A stretch of DNA of 22,243 bases, taken from the IMG/VR virus record IMGVR_UViG_3300025860_000098, positions 1-22,243 of that record; one strand, 5' to 3'. A program made the translations under genes and the position numbers. The notes beneath the pieces are model-generated. The model had not been told where the DNA came from and did no database searches. It worked only from the letters and a program-made list of their open reading frames with translations. This document shows positions 14,602 through 21,766 of this stretch, in pieces; the first letter of the stretch is position 1, and every line of letters begins with the position of its first letter. Source of the stretch: a virus.

Positions 14602-14829
14602 TTAAAAAGGAGGCTCGTCGGGAAGCTCGTCATCTAGTTCCTTGAGAAACGCATCTAGTGAAGCGACTGGATTCCAACCAGCGGCACGAGCCTCACGCTC
14701 CTCTACTTCGCGATCATATACTGCTTGCTCGCGCTCGTGGCGGAGAAACTGATCAGCTTCAGCTTGCTGCCAAGTGTCAATGTGTGAATCTTGAAGGTGT
14801 TCTTCTTCGTGTGTCATAGTGTTGTTCAT
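14602..14829 (-). CDS. Small acidic protein of unknown function
   Basis: 75 residues, ATG 14829. Almost entirely charged and helical: EEEHLQDSHIDTWQQAEADQ, then EVEEREARAAGWNP and an acidic, proline-containing end DDELPDEPPF. No family is recognised. The gene lies between the large terminase and a terminator, so it ends the packaging transcript. A second ATG four codons later is possible. The leader AACAACTAATCAAATCACGAC has no Shine-Dalgarno sequence and resembles the A/C-rich leaders of other first genes in this phage. Confidence 0.65.
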   Translation of the reverse strand: MNNTMTHEEEHLQDSHIDTWQQAEADQFLRHEREQAVYDREVEEREARAAGWNPVASLDAFLKELDDELPDEPPF

Positions 14830-14911
14830 GTCGTGATTTGATTAGTTGTTTTAATTTCGCTCTCTTGAGCTTGTATATAAAAATACGCACCCAATTACCC
14901 ATTGCAAGCTT

Positions 14912-14931
14912 TTTTTCTAAATTTAGAAAAA
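14912..14931. repeat. Perfect 20-bp AT palindrome in the 14830-14937 gap
   Basis: The sequence reads TTTTTCTAAA then TTTAGAAAAA, self-complementary over 20 bp, 6 nt after the large terminase stop. No T-tract follows in the minus direction, so it is not an ordinary terminator. The rest of the gap holds a weak promoter candidate for the 14829 gene (TTGCAA, 16 nt, TATTTT) at about 14906-14879. Confidence 0.5.
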
Positions 14932-14937
14932 TAATTG

Positions 14938-16713
14938 TTATTCATCATCGACTGACACTGCCAAGTTCTTGCACATGGCCGCGCAGACCGCTTGATAAAA
15001 TTCGCAGTCGCCGTAGTGGTCGTCTCGGTTCGTATTGATCCAATCATAAAAGACTGACCCGTCCGGCTTCGTTTTTGTAATCTTCGCCCATGCGTTGATC
15101 TGCTTCTCGTATTCCTCGCCCGCGTCATCAGCGTGCGTCCATAGCAGATTGCCGTGATTGTCCTTTAAGCTCCGTATCAGCGACAATCGATTTTTCGCCG
15201 ATTGCTTGGAAATGTAGAATTGCCCGACTCGGTTGCCGCCAGCCGCTCCGGTGCCGTCGAATGCGTCCACGACTTTCAGGTCAGAGTAGATCCGGCGCAT
15301 CCCGTCCTGGTTCATGTAGTCCTTGGCCGCGTCGCCTCGAAATACCATCCAGCCATTTTCCAACGCAATACGCTGCACTTGGTTCGTATTGTAGTTGCCG
15401 TCGATAAATACGCGGCACGCCCCACCCGATCCAAGCGGATGCTGCGGTATTTTCCACCGGTCGCACGCTGCCCGAATCTCGCCAGCAGTGACAACGTGAC
15501 CGCGATCCAGCAGCCGCGAACGCAAAAAGCCGTCAACCATTGCCCATGAGCGAATGACAAAGTAAAAGCTATCCTTCTGCACGTCGATCGTGCAAAATGC
15601 GAATTGACCATTCGCTGACCACGTATCACCCAACATGTAGCCGCCTCGCGCTGTATGTGATACGTCGGCGCTAATGTAATCGGTCTCGCTCCATGGCTCG
15701 GCCAATCTTTTGCGGATAAAGTTCTCCAGCGACTCCAGATTGCCATGCTCGCGCTCCATCTGCGCCAGCTTGAATTGCTCCACCAGCTTGCGCCACGGAA
15801 TATGCGCCATCGCATTGTAGTGATAAAAGTCAAATTCGCCGTCTGCATCCGGATTCATTGCGATATATCGCCCGGTTGCATTGCGCTCGATCTGCTGCCC
15901 GATGCTCGGATCCATGCGCCCGCCGCAAAGTTGGCATTCGTAAAAGACAGAATCGCCCAGAGCCTTCCAATCGATCTTTCCGTCTGCTTGCGTGTAATCG
16001 GCCTTAGAAGCCCAGCGCATCCCTCCGACCGGTATATCATCGCCGACAGCAGGCGCGCGCCATATATACGGCACCATCTCGCCGCAACAGTCGCATTTGA
16101 CGTGCCACGTCTTCTTCGTCGAGCGTTCCCACATTTCATCCAGTTCGCTGCTCCGCGTTTGCCCAGATGACGGCAGGAACATTTGCCAGCTCCACGGGTA
16201 TGAGCTTTGACGGTCGCGGATCTGATCCAGCCAGTTCTCGCCATACGCCCAGCACTCGTCGGCAGTGATCCGCTCCAGTGTCTTAGAATTCCGCGCCGCC
16301 AGCACGTTGGCCGAAAGCAGCCGGATCGCGCCGTAGTTCGTCGAAGTGTAGAATTTAGTCCGCCGATAGGGTTGCTCCGGCACGATCTCCATGATCGCAT
16401 CGGTGGAGTCGATCAGCGGCGTGAACTTGTCATCGCTAAACTCGCGCAGCGCTGATTCCGTCAAATCATACATCGCCGCCCGCCCGGGCTCAATGTGCAG
16501 ACCATAAAGCTGGCCAATCTGAGCAGTCAGCGTTTTGACTGCCTGCACAGATCCGATCAGCCCGACCACGGCGCCGCGCGTCTCGCACATCGCATTCAGC
16601 GGATCCACCAGCAACGGATGGTTGGCTGGGTCGAAGCGCCCGTAGTCCAGATGGATATTGCGCTCTGCCCATTCGGATGGCGCGATCGTGCTATATTTGT
16701 CCAGCAAGTTCAT
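14938..16713 (-). CDS. Terminase large subunit, GpA family
   Basis: 591 residues from ATG 16713, which overlaps the small terminase stop (ATGA). The N-terminus SEWAERNIHLDYGRFDP is the typical GpA opening. The ATPase part has a deviant Walker A (GSVQAVKT, 54-61) and a Walker B ITADEC with Asp152-Glu153. Four cysteines (C207, C210, C260, C263) form a zinc-binding pair of CxxC motifs. The nuclease part has the acidic residues Asp377 (TIDVQ), Asp438 (FIDGN) and Asp569 (YGDCEFY). The enzyme cuts concatemers and drives DNA into the prohead. The family is firm, from order and motifs. An upstream in-frame extension to 16773 lacks homology and is not used. Confidence 0.92.
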   Translation of the reverse strand: MNLLDKYSTIAPSEWAERNIHLDYGRFDPANHPLLVDPLNAMCETRGAVVGLIGSVQAVKTLTAQIGQLYGLHIEPGRAAMYDLTESALREFSDDKFTPLIDSTDAIMEIVPEQPYRRTKFYTSTNYGAIRLLSANVLAARNSKTLERITADECWAYGENWLDQIRDRQSSYPWSWQMFLPSSGQTRSSELDEMWERSTKKTWHVKCDCCGEMVPYIWRAPAVGDDIPVGGMRWASKADYTQADGKIDWKALGDSVFYECQLCGGRMDPSIGQQIERNATGRYIAMNPDADGEFDFYHYNAMAHIPWRKLVEQFKLAQMEREHGNLESLENFIRKRLAEPWSETDYISADVSHTARGGYMLGDTWSANGQFAFCTIDVQKDSFYFVIRSWAMVDGFLRSRLLDRGHVVTAGEIRAACDRWKIPQHPLGSGGACRVFIDGNYNTNQVQRIALENGWMVFRGDAAKDYMNQDGMRRIYSDLKVVDAFDGTGAAGGNRVGQFYISKQSAKNRLSLIRSLKDNHGNLLWTHADDAGEEYEKQINAWAKITKTKPDGSVFYDWINTNRDDHYGDCEFYQAVCAAMCKNLAVSVDDE

Positions 16714-17408
16714 TTCAGATCCACGCCATTCAAGTAGTTTTCGCCCTCGGATTGCATCACGTCCACGATCCACTCTGGCAGCTGCACTTTGCCCGGCGAC
16801 TTCATGACAGCCTTGAATCCTTCAAATAATCGACCGCCCAGGATCGCCGGCGCCAGCTTCTGGTAGATCGCATTCGGGTTGCTCTCACTCGCCAGCACTT
16901 GGCAAATCTCTTTCAGCTGATTGCGCACGCACGCATTGCCGGCGTAAATGACCGCCTTCATGATGCGCTCGACTTCTTCGCGCTGTATCGTCTCCCCTTG
17001 CTCAAGTCCGAGCTTGCGCTCATGCGCTTGGGATTCGCGGATGCACTTTTCAGCTTTAAGCAGCAGATCAGTCCAGTGCTTCACTTCGTCAGCAAGATTG
17101 GCCGCAGTTGCAATATTCAACTGGCCGGCGAAATAATCGCGAAACTGCTCCAGCGTTTTACGATCCTCGACTGTTTTTGGAGTCTCGATCTTTTCTGGCA
17201 TTTGCTCGATTGCGTGTTCCTTTTCAATCTCAACAACGCGGCGCTTTAAGTCCGGCTTCATCCGTCTATTCATTCGCAGCCACCGGCAGACTTCCAATGG
17301 ATCGAAAGGATCCAGTTTGCATCCGTCGCGCTTCCAATAAGAAACTGCCCGCTGATTTGTTTCAAAGTAATCAGCTATCTTGGTTTGCGTTGCTTTATCC
17401 TTAGACAT
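16710..17408 (-). CDS. Terminase small subunit, Nu1-like
   Basis: 232 residues from ATG 17408 (MSKDKATQTKIADYFETNQR). Residues 8-32 form a helix-turn-helix with TKIADYFETNQRAVSYWKRDG, very like the winged HTH at the start of lambda Nu1, which binds the cos region. The middle is helical and charged (about 75-145), and the C-terminus GKVQLPEWIVDVMQSEG probably contacts the large subunit. It starts DNA packaging by site recognition. The frame can be extended to TTG 17462, but the domain begins at the start chosen here. No Shine-Dalgarno sequence. The 90-nt gap upstream contains only a weak 5-bp hairpin (17428-17445); a cos site may lie nearby but none can be proved. Confidence 0.8.
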   Translation of the reverse strand: MSKDKATQTKIADYFETNQRAVSYWKRDGCKLDPFDPLEVCRWLRMNRRMKPDLKRRVVEIEKEHAIEQMPEKIETPKTVEDRKTLEQFRDYFAGQLNIATAANLADEVKHWTDLLLKAEKCIRESQAHERKLGLEQGETIQREEVERIMKAVIYAGNACVRNQLKEICQVLASESNPNAIYQKLAPAILGGRLFEGFKAVMKSPGKVQLPEWIVDVMQSEGENYLNGVDLK

Positions 17409-17498
17409 GGTTTTTCTGTTTTTAGATTCGCGCTCAAAAACGCGACAAGTCATATCACCCAAAATTGATGCGTTGATAAAAGATTCCTTGCACGGGGT

Positions 17499-17717
17499 CT
17501 AGCTTCGCCACGTCTGCCTCCACTTGTTCGGCTTGGTGAATCGTGCCATATCGTCCTCGGCATAAAGAAACAAGTCGCCGCGATCCGGATCGTAAACGAA
17601 GTCGATGCCATTGAATGATCCTGCGCCTGACAGAAACTCTACAACTTCATCGTAAGCGCCCAGCATATCAAATCGCTTGAGCAGCTTCTTGATCTTGCGT
17701 GATGTGAACCAGTTCAT
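17499..17717 (-). CDS. Small protein of unknown function
   Basis: 72 residues: a basic N-terminus (MNWFTSRKIKKLLKRFDML) followed by an acidic, aromatic body (YDEVVEFLSGAGSFNGIDFV, DRGDLFLYAEDD). No family is recognised. It has the clearest Shine-Dalgarno sequence in the window (GGTGGAGGGAG about 4 nt before ATG) and overlaps the HTH gene upstream by 4 nt (ATGA), so the two are translated together. It may act with the HTH protein, but this is only a guess from the coupling. Confidence 0.7.
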   Translation of the reverse strand: MNWFTSRKIKKLLKRFDMLGAYDEVVEFLSGAGSFNGIDFVYDPDRGDLFLYAEDDMARFTKPNKWRQTWRS

Positions 17718-17914
17718 TCGACTCCCTCCACCTTGCAGACCATTGAATCGACAAGCGCCTGCACCTTATCGATGTCGTCGGCTTCCATCTTGTCAGACGT
17801 CCCATTGCGAAAGTTCTTAAGCCGGTGCCAAGGCACGCCGGACTGACGCGCCAACTCCGACAGATTAAAAAGCGCGAGCCTGTCGCGCCATAGTTTGATT
17901 TGTTCCTCGTTCAT
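17714..17914 (-). CDS. Small helix-turn-helix DNA-binding protein
   Basis: 66 residues from ATG 17914 (MNEEQIKLWRDRLALFNLSE). Residues 18-40 (LSELARQSGVPWHRLKNFRNG) are a Cro/YdaS-type helix-turn-helix, followed by a helix DIDKVQALVDSM. It is small enough to be a dimeric repressor or activator. It is the only clear stand-alone regulator gene in the window and lies directly after the putative origin and ahead of the terminase genes. It could bind the CCGATAG repeats or the GTAT-N11-ATAC dyads; neither is shown. A TTG at 17950 gives a longer frame but falls in a TTGAAC box with the same 36-nt spacing to ATG as the late promoters. Confidence 0.75.
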   Translation of the reverse strand: MNEEQIKLWRDRLALFNLSELARQSGVPWHRLKNFRNGTSDKMEADDIDKVQALVDSMVCKVEGVE

Positions 17915-17951
17915 GCTGTGATTGGTATTTCTATTTTTGGATTTGTTCAAG

Positions 17952-17963
17952 TCTAATATTAGA
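17952..17963. repeat. 12-bp AT palindrome in AT-rich stretch beside the iterons
   Basis: TCTAATATTAGA is self-complementary. It lies in an AT-rich stretch (about 17938-17992) between the HTH gene and the CCGATAG array. In theta-type origins such a stretch often serves as the unwinding element; that role is inferred. Confidence 0.4.
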
Positions 17964-18006
17964 TTTCTTTGCTTTATTCTCTATCAAATTTTGAGGCTAC
18001 CGGCTA

Positions 18007-18033
18007 ATCGGCACCCCTTAGGGGGTTGCCGAT
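18007..18033. repeat. 11-bp hairpin at the edge of the iteron array
   Basis: ATCGGCACCCC (18007-18017) pairs with GGGGTTGCCGAT (18022-18033), with loop TTAG and one bulged T. The outer arm contains the same CCGAT core as the iterons. No T-tract follows on either strand, so it does not look like a terminator. It may be a primase or initiator recognition structure. Confidence 0.55.
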
Positions 18034-18164
18034 AGGCCGATAGGGTAGCTTTTAAAATCCGATAGCCTGCCGATAGCTGCCGATAGGCCATTTTATCATG
18101 TCCGATAGGTTTCCGATAGCGCCGATAGGTTTTGCCGATAGACCCCATTTTTGACCCCTATCGG
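18029..18164 (+). repeat. CCGATAG iteron array, putative replication origin
   Basis: Nine direct copies of CCGATAG start at 18029, 18037, 18059, 18070, 18080, 18102, 18113, 18122 and 18135, plus one inverted copy (CTATCGG) at 18158. Most intervals are 9-13 or 22 bp, close to one or two helical turns, so a bound protein would face one side of DNA. The array fills the 220-nt non-coding gap between the primase-helicase stop and the HTH gene, next to a hairpin and an AT-rich stretch. This is the layout of an iteron-type origin. No separate initiator gene is recognised here, so the primase-helicase or the HTH protein is a candidate binder. Confidence 0.7.
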
Positions 18165-18170
18165 CAGCCA

Positions 18171-20105
18171 TCATTCTGGCGCTTTTGACCCCACTTTCAC
18201 CCTGTCCCATCGTTCACCATCGAGCCTGATATATTCCAAATATTCGCACTCGACGGACATTTTGAGCAGATCACGAATGCGCTTTTCAGTCATCTTGGAG
18301 CCATAATCGTGAGCGTAAATCGTCCCCTTATTTGGATATTCTCCATGCCTTTGCCACTCTTTGACCATCTCAACGATCTGCTTTATCTCGTCCATTGGCA
18401 TGGTGTCCTCCTTCCTCATCCGGCGAATCTGCACGTCAGTGACGCCGTTTTTAGGCTCAATGTAGGCCATGAATACTTCCTCGCCCTTGGTGCCGATGCC
18501 GCCGTTTCTGTCCTTTGCAATGGTAAATTTGACCGCCCCGGCTTGGTTTGGCGAGTAGGGTTTGGCCAGTGTCACCATGTAAGAAACGCCGTCATAGCGT
18601 CCCATTTTGGCGCCAGATCCGCGGCTCCATGTGCCTCTGCCCTCGGTGCTTTTGACCACGTGATCAGATAGCAAGACAGCCGCGCCGCAGCTTGTAAATG
18701 GCCTCACATACTCACGGAAAAAGCCCAGTATGCTGACAGCATCGTCCTCTTTAAATCCGCATAGTGAGATCATTTCGGCCAGACCGTCGATGCTGACAAC
18801 GCTCGGATTGTTGCGATCAGCCCATGCCATGACGGCTTTGACATCCTCCGGAGCCGGATCGTGCACGTATTTCAGGTGCCGCCGGATCGACTCTTTAGGT
18901 ATGCCAAATGCGACTGCCCGCTTGACGATGCCCTGCGGATTGTCTTCAGGATCGATAAATACTACATCGCGACCCATTAGTAGCTCGGTGCCGATGATCG
19001 ACAGCGTGATGTTGGTCTTGCCGACGCTGGGCTCGCCGTGAATCTCGTTGATGCGTCCAGCATAGAGCAGACACTCGCCCGATATGCTAGGCGCCACAGT
19101 AGGCAATTCTGGCTCAAGTTCGCCAGACAGAATGTCGTCCAAGTTGACGAAAATGGAATCATCTGATGGCAGCATCTCAATTGCGCGCTCGATTTCGCCC
19201 GCCTCGATAATGTCGGCCAGATCCTCCTTTTCGCCAAATCCTGCGACATCGATGATCTCGGCGTGCTGTATGTGGCGCTTGATAGATTCGGCTGCTTTGA
19301 TGCCTGCCTCGTCGTTGTCTGGCCAGATGGCAACGCGTCTGCCCTCAAAGCCCGACCAATCGCATTTATTGACCGCTGACGAGCCACCAGGCCATGAAAT
19401 GACTATCCAGTCAGGCAGATGCTTTTCTGCCGCCTCAACGCATTTCTCGCCCTCGACGATCAGTATGGGTTTGCCGCCTTCGCGGTCGATGCGCTCGCCT
19501 CGGTATAATGGTCTCGGTTCTGCGAACGCGCACCATTTCCACTCTGGATCCTGCTTGTTGTGGAACTGCACCCATGAGAGCGGCCTGATGTCCTTGCCCT
19601 TTTCCTCGGTGGCATCCCAGCGCATAATAACGCCAATGGCAGACCCATCGCGCCCGCGATAGCGGTAAACGTGATCTGCCTTGCCATTGTCAAAGTGCGA
19701 GTCCGGACAGTCTGTCGGCGGTATTGACGCATGCTCCCATTGCTCGACTTTTGGCTTTTTGGCTGGCTCCTGCCTTGCAGCGCGAAATGGCACCACGTTT
19801 GATTGTAAATCCTCTGCCGCCTGCTCCAGTGAGACGTTGTAGCGGTAGGCGTAGAGACTGAGCATGCCCTTGCCGCTCTGATCGTCCTCAAATGAATGCC
19901 AGTGCCCGTCGTATTGATTGACGGATAGGCTACCTTGGTTGCCGATCTTATACCATTGCCCGGACAGCTTGACTGGCTTGTCTGCGAACCATTCGCCGAG
20001 TCGCGATTGAATGCTTGCAGCCAGTGATTTGTCGATTTCGTCGTAGTCAATGCGATCCGATTTTGGCCGCGTTTCGTCAGTGGTCTTGAATTTGTATTTT
20101 GCCAT
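18171..20105 (-). CDS. Primase-helicase: Toprim domain plus RecA-fold ATPase
   Basis: 644 residues. Residues about 25-105 are a primase-type N-terminal domain with HWHSFEDDQSGKGMLSLYAY, without zinc-finger cysteines. A Toprim domain follows: ILIVEGEKC with Glu218 and IWPDNDEAG with Asp263 and Asp265. A RepA/DnaB-like ATPase comes next: Walker A GEPSVGKT (357-364), Walker B VVSID ending at Asp440, and LLSDH (478-482). The C-terminus (about 572-640) looks like a winged helix. It probably unwinds and primes phage DNA at the adjacent iteron origin. The start is at ATG 20105, with an A/C-rich leader (TTTAACCAACACGAACACG) and no Shine-Dalgarno sequence. It may combine priming and unwinding in one chain; primase activity is not proved by sequence. 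Confidence 0.85.
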   Translation of the reverse strand: MAKYKFKTTDETRPKSDRIDYDEIDKSLAASIQSRLGEWFADKPVKLSGQWYKIGNQGSLSVNQYDGHWHSFEDDQSGKGMLSLYAYRYNVSLEQAAEDLQSNVVPFRAARQEPAKKPKVEQWEHASIPPTDCPDSHFDNGKADHVYRYRGRDGSAIGVIMRWDATEEKGKDIRPLSWVQFHNKQDPEWKWCAFAEPRPLYRGERIDREGGKPILIVEGEKCVEAAEKHLPDWIVISWPGGSSAVNKCDWSGFEGRRVAIWPDNDEAGIKAAESIKRHIQHAEIIDVAGFGEKEDLADIIEAGEIERAIEMLPSDDSIFVNLDDILSGELEPELPTVAPSISGECLLYAGRINEIHGEPSVGKTNITLSIIGTELLMGRDVVFIDPEDNPQGIVKRAVAFGIPKESIRRHLKYVHDPAPEDVKAVMAWADRNNPSVVSIDGLAEMISLCGFKEDDAVSILGFFREYVRPFTSCGAAVLLSDHVVKSTEGRGTWSRGSGAKMGRYDGVSYMVTLAKPYSPNQAGAVKFTIAKDRNGGIGTKGEEVFMAYIEPKNGVTDVQIRRMRKEDTMPMDEIKQIVEMVKEWQRHGEYPNKGTIYAHDYGSKMTEKRIRDLLKMSVECEYLEYIRLDGERWDRVKVGSKAPE

Positions 20106-20126
20106 GTTTGTTCGTGTTCGTGTTGG

Positions 20127-20366
20127 TTAAATTTCTTCAGTTTCTTTAAGCGTCGCCATCCATGCCCCGAATCCATCAGAGATGATGCTGGCTACGCGGT
20201 TGTTAAGTTTGCAGATGCCCTCTGCCGTAGTGGTGCAATCGTATCCAAGCTGCTCGCTCAAATACCACCGCTCCAAATCTATTAACTTTTGTATTTCGCA
20301 CATCTGGCTTTGATTGTGACCCTTTAAGCTCATGATTAGTCCAGTCTCTTTAAGCGTTGAAATCAT
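20127..20366 (-). CDS. Small early protein of unknown function
   Basis: 79 residues. MISTLKETGLIMSLKGHNQS is followed by QKLIDLERWYLSEQLGYDCT and KLNNRVASIISDGFGAWMA, a mostly helical pattern with no recognised motif. ATG 20366 overlaps the upstream stop (ATGA). A second start at Met12 (nt 20333) is possible. It precedes the primase-helicase by 21 nt, so it belongs to the same early transcript. Confidence 0.6.
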   Translation of the reverse strand: MISTLKETGLIMSLKGHNQSQMCEIQKLIDLERWYLSEQLGYDCTTTAEGICKLNNRVASIISDGFGAWMATLKETEEI

Positions 20367-20581
20367 TTGTTGAAGCGCAGTTCGTTTTTGCCAAAGTTTC
20401 GCGTCCGGTTGGCTAGTGCCGCCTCGCGCATTTCCTCAAACGTGTAGTCACGCTTTTGGATGTTTGGATTGTATTCCGGATCGAATTTGACCCGCATACG
20501 CTCGATCAGCTTCTCGCACTCATCCAGCGCGTTGCTGTTGAAGTTCTTTTCTATGTGTGTCTCGATGGATTCGTTTTTCAT
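20363..20581 (-). CDS. Small charged early protein of unknown function
   Basis: 72 residues, helical and highly charged: KNESIETHIEKNFNSNALDE, CEKLIERMRVKFDPEYNPN, then YTFEEMREAALANRTRNFG. No family is recognised. It starts 3 nt after the resolvase stop and overlaps the next gene by 4 nt, so it is embedded in the early operon. No clear Shine-Dalgarno sequence; coupling to the upstream gene is likely. Confidence 0.65.
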   Translation of the reverse strand: MKNESIETHIEKNFNSNALDECEKLIERMRVKFDPEYNPNIQKRDYTFEEMREAALANRTRNFGKNELRFNK

Positions 20582-20583
20582 TA

Positions 20584-21120
20584 TTATATGCGTTTTCTCA
20601 TGCCGTAGGTTGCTAGTAGAGCGGCATCGACGACGCCGTCATGTGGATTTTTTAACAGATTGCCTGCCTCGCTGGTGACGCGAAAATGCTCATCCGGCCA
20701 GAGCTTGCGAGCTTCAGCCAGTGCCGCCGCCTTGGTGTTGAATTTCTGGCCTTTTGGCATTTGCGGTTTTGACCAGAATTCTCGCTGCCATTTCTGACTC
20801 AGCACGATGTGATGCTTTAACTTGTAGGCCACCAGGAGCGTTTCGATTGCAGCGAAGCAGTAAGTCATCGAGCGAAGCCCGGCTGCGCTTGGTGCGTGCC
20901 CGCCGGGATCCTCGACGATGACCGTGTAGTCGCGCCCGTTCTCGATTGATAGCTTTTTGTAAGCGAAGTATTCCGCCAGCTTTTGCAGATCCAGCTTGCT
21001 GCCCTTGCCCTTGCCGACAATCGGCATTGCATGGAAGTCCAGCAGGTTGCCAGCGTTGTCAATTTCGGAGACTGCTCCGGATTTGCCGCAGTCGATGCCG
21101 ATGTAGTGTTTTATGCTCAT
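20584..21120 (-). CDS. RuvC-like Holliday junction resolvase
   Basis: 178 residues with an RNase H fold pattern. The first strand is YIGIDCGKSGAVSEI with catalytic Asp10, the second acidic residue is Glu70 in TVIVEDPGG, and the C-terminal acidic cluster is in NPHDGVVDAALLATYG (Asp161, Asp165). The size is near that of RuvC (173). In phages such enzymes resolve branched DNA before packaging. The leader TTTTAACCAATACACAAT before ATG 21120 lacks a Shine-Dalgarno sequence. Neighbours are unknown early genes and the primase-helicase, which fits a replication/recombination block. Confidence 0.85.
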   Translation of the reverse strand: MSIKHYIGIDCGKSGAVSEIDNAGNLLDFHAMPIVGKGKGSKLDLQKLAEYFAYKKLSIENGRDYTVIVEDPGGHAPSAAGLRSMTYCFAAIETLLVAYKLKHHIVLSQKWQREFWSKPQMPKGQKFNTKAAALAEARKLWPDEHFRVTSEAGNLLKNPHDGVVDAALLATYGMRKRI

Positions 21121-21132
21121 ATTGTGTATTGG

Positions 21133-21354
21133 TTAAAACTCAAATAGGTTGTGGTCGATGCAGTCTTCCCATAAGGCGTCGAGCAGCTCGTCCACGCTTT
21201 TAAATCGGTGCCCATGCTTGCGCCATGCCCGGATCTGCTCTGTTAAATCCCACAGGTTGGAGTGCAGGTCGATAGCCTTACGGCAGATTTCAAACTCCTC
21301 TCGCTCATCTGGTAGGTCAAATTCAAGTCTAGCTTTCATGGTAATTCTTTCCAT
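21133..21354 (-). CDS. Small early protein of unknown function
   Basis: 73 residues. MKARLEFDLPDEREEFEICR (from the second ATG) is followed by DLHSNLWDLTEQIRAWRKHG and VDELLDALWEDCIDHNLFEF. The pattern of a short strand LEFDLPDE, then a helix, is common in small phage proteins, but I do not know a function. Two starts are possible: ATG 21354 with leader AATAACCAATCACTGAACG, or ATG 21339 with GGAAAG eight bases before it. It is followed by the resolvase and preceded by a 143-nt regulatory-looking gap. Confidence 0.65.
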   Translation of the reverse strand: MERITMKARLEFDLPDEREEFEICRKAIDLHSNLWDLTEQIRAWRKHGHRFKSVDELLDALWEDCIDHNLFEF

Positions 21355-21377
21355 CGTTCAGTGATTGGTTATTGTAT

Positions 21378-21415
21378 TTAGTATAACATGTTGCATGAAT
21401 ATTAGTTTATCATGT
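21378..21415 (-). promoter_or_regulatory. Paired direct repeats and possible early promoter in the 21355-21497 gap
   Basis: Plus-strand TTAGTATAACATGT (21378-21391) and TTAGTTTATCATGT (21402-21415) match at 12 of 14 positions and start 24 bp apart. The minus strand carries TATACT at 21385-21380, a good -10 box with no convincing -35 at the right distance, and TTGACA at 21418-21413. The rest of the gap (21416-21497) is AT-rich with no gene. This looks like an operator/promoter region for the resolvase and primase operon. Confidence 0.4.
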
Positions 21416-21497
21416 CAACATCAGATATAAACAGACTCTTCGACTATCCAATTATATATTTCTAGTTTCGTCATAATAAAAAAGATAACCAGTCAGA

Positions 21498-21764
21498 TCA
21501 GCCAACGCCTTTGGCGCGGCTGTCTTCTATGTTCTGTGAATAAAAATACCGAGAAAGAATCTCGATTGCGTTTTGTCTGGCTTCCTTTGCGAACGGATCG
21601 GAAAGATACCAGTCGCGAATATCGGGATGAGCGCACTCACAGGTGATGTGAAGCTCATCAAGAGCTTTGTGCAGTTCCTCAATCGTCGGAGGCACAGAAC
21701 CATACGGAGCTGACAATGCCTGTCGTGGCCGCTGGTGTTGATCTGTGGATTTTTGGTCAGGCAT
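21498..21764 (-). CDS. Small early protein of unknown function
   Basis: 88 residues. A polar start (MPDQKSTDQHQRPRQALSAP) is followed by TIEELHKALDELHITCECAH, PDIRDWYLSDPFAKEARQNA and a helix IEILSRYFYSQ. No family is recognised. It has a good Shine-Dalgarno sequence (AAAGGA, about 7 nt before ATG) and starts 2 nt after the upstream stop, so the pair is one translation unit. Confidence 0.65.
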   Translation of the reverse strand: MPDQKSTDQHQRPRQALSAPYGSVPPTIEELHKALDELHITCECAHPDIRDWYLSDPFAKEARQNAIEILSRYFYSQNIEDSRAKGVG

Positions 21765-21766
21765 CG

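Noticed and set aside
16714-16773. Upstream extension of the large terminase to 16773
   Set aside because: The extra 20 residues overlap the small terminase gene, have no family resemblance, and the ATG at 16713 forms the usual ATGA overlap.
18001-18170. CRISPR array in the CCGATAG region
   Set aside because: Repeats are only 7 bp with 2-15 bp between them; CRISPR repeats are longer and separated by spacers of about 30 bp.
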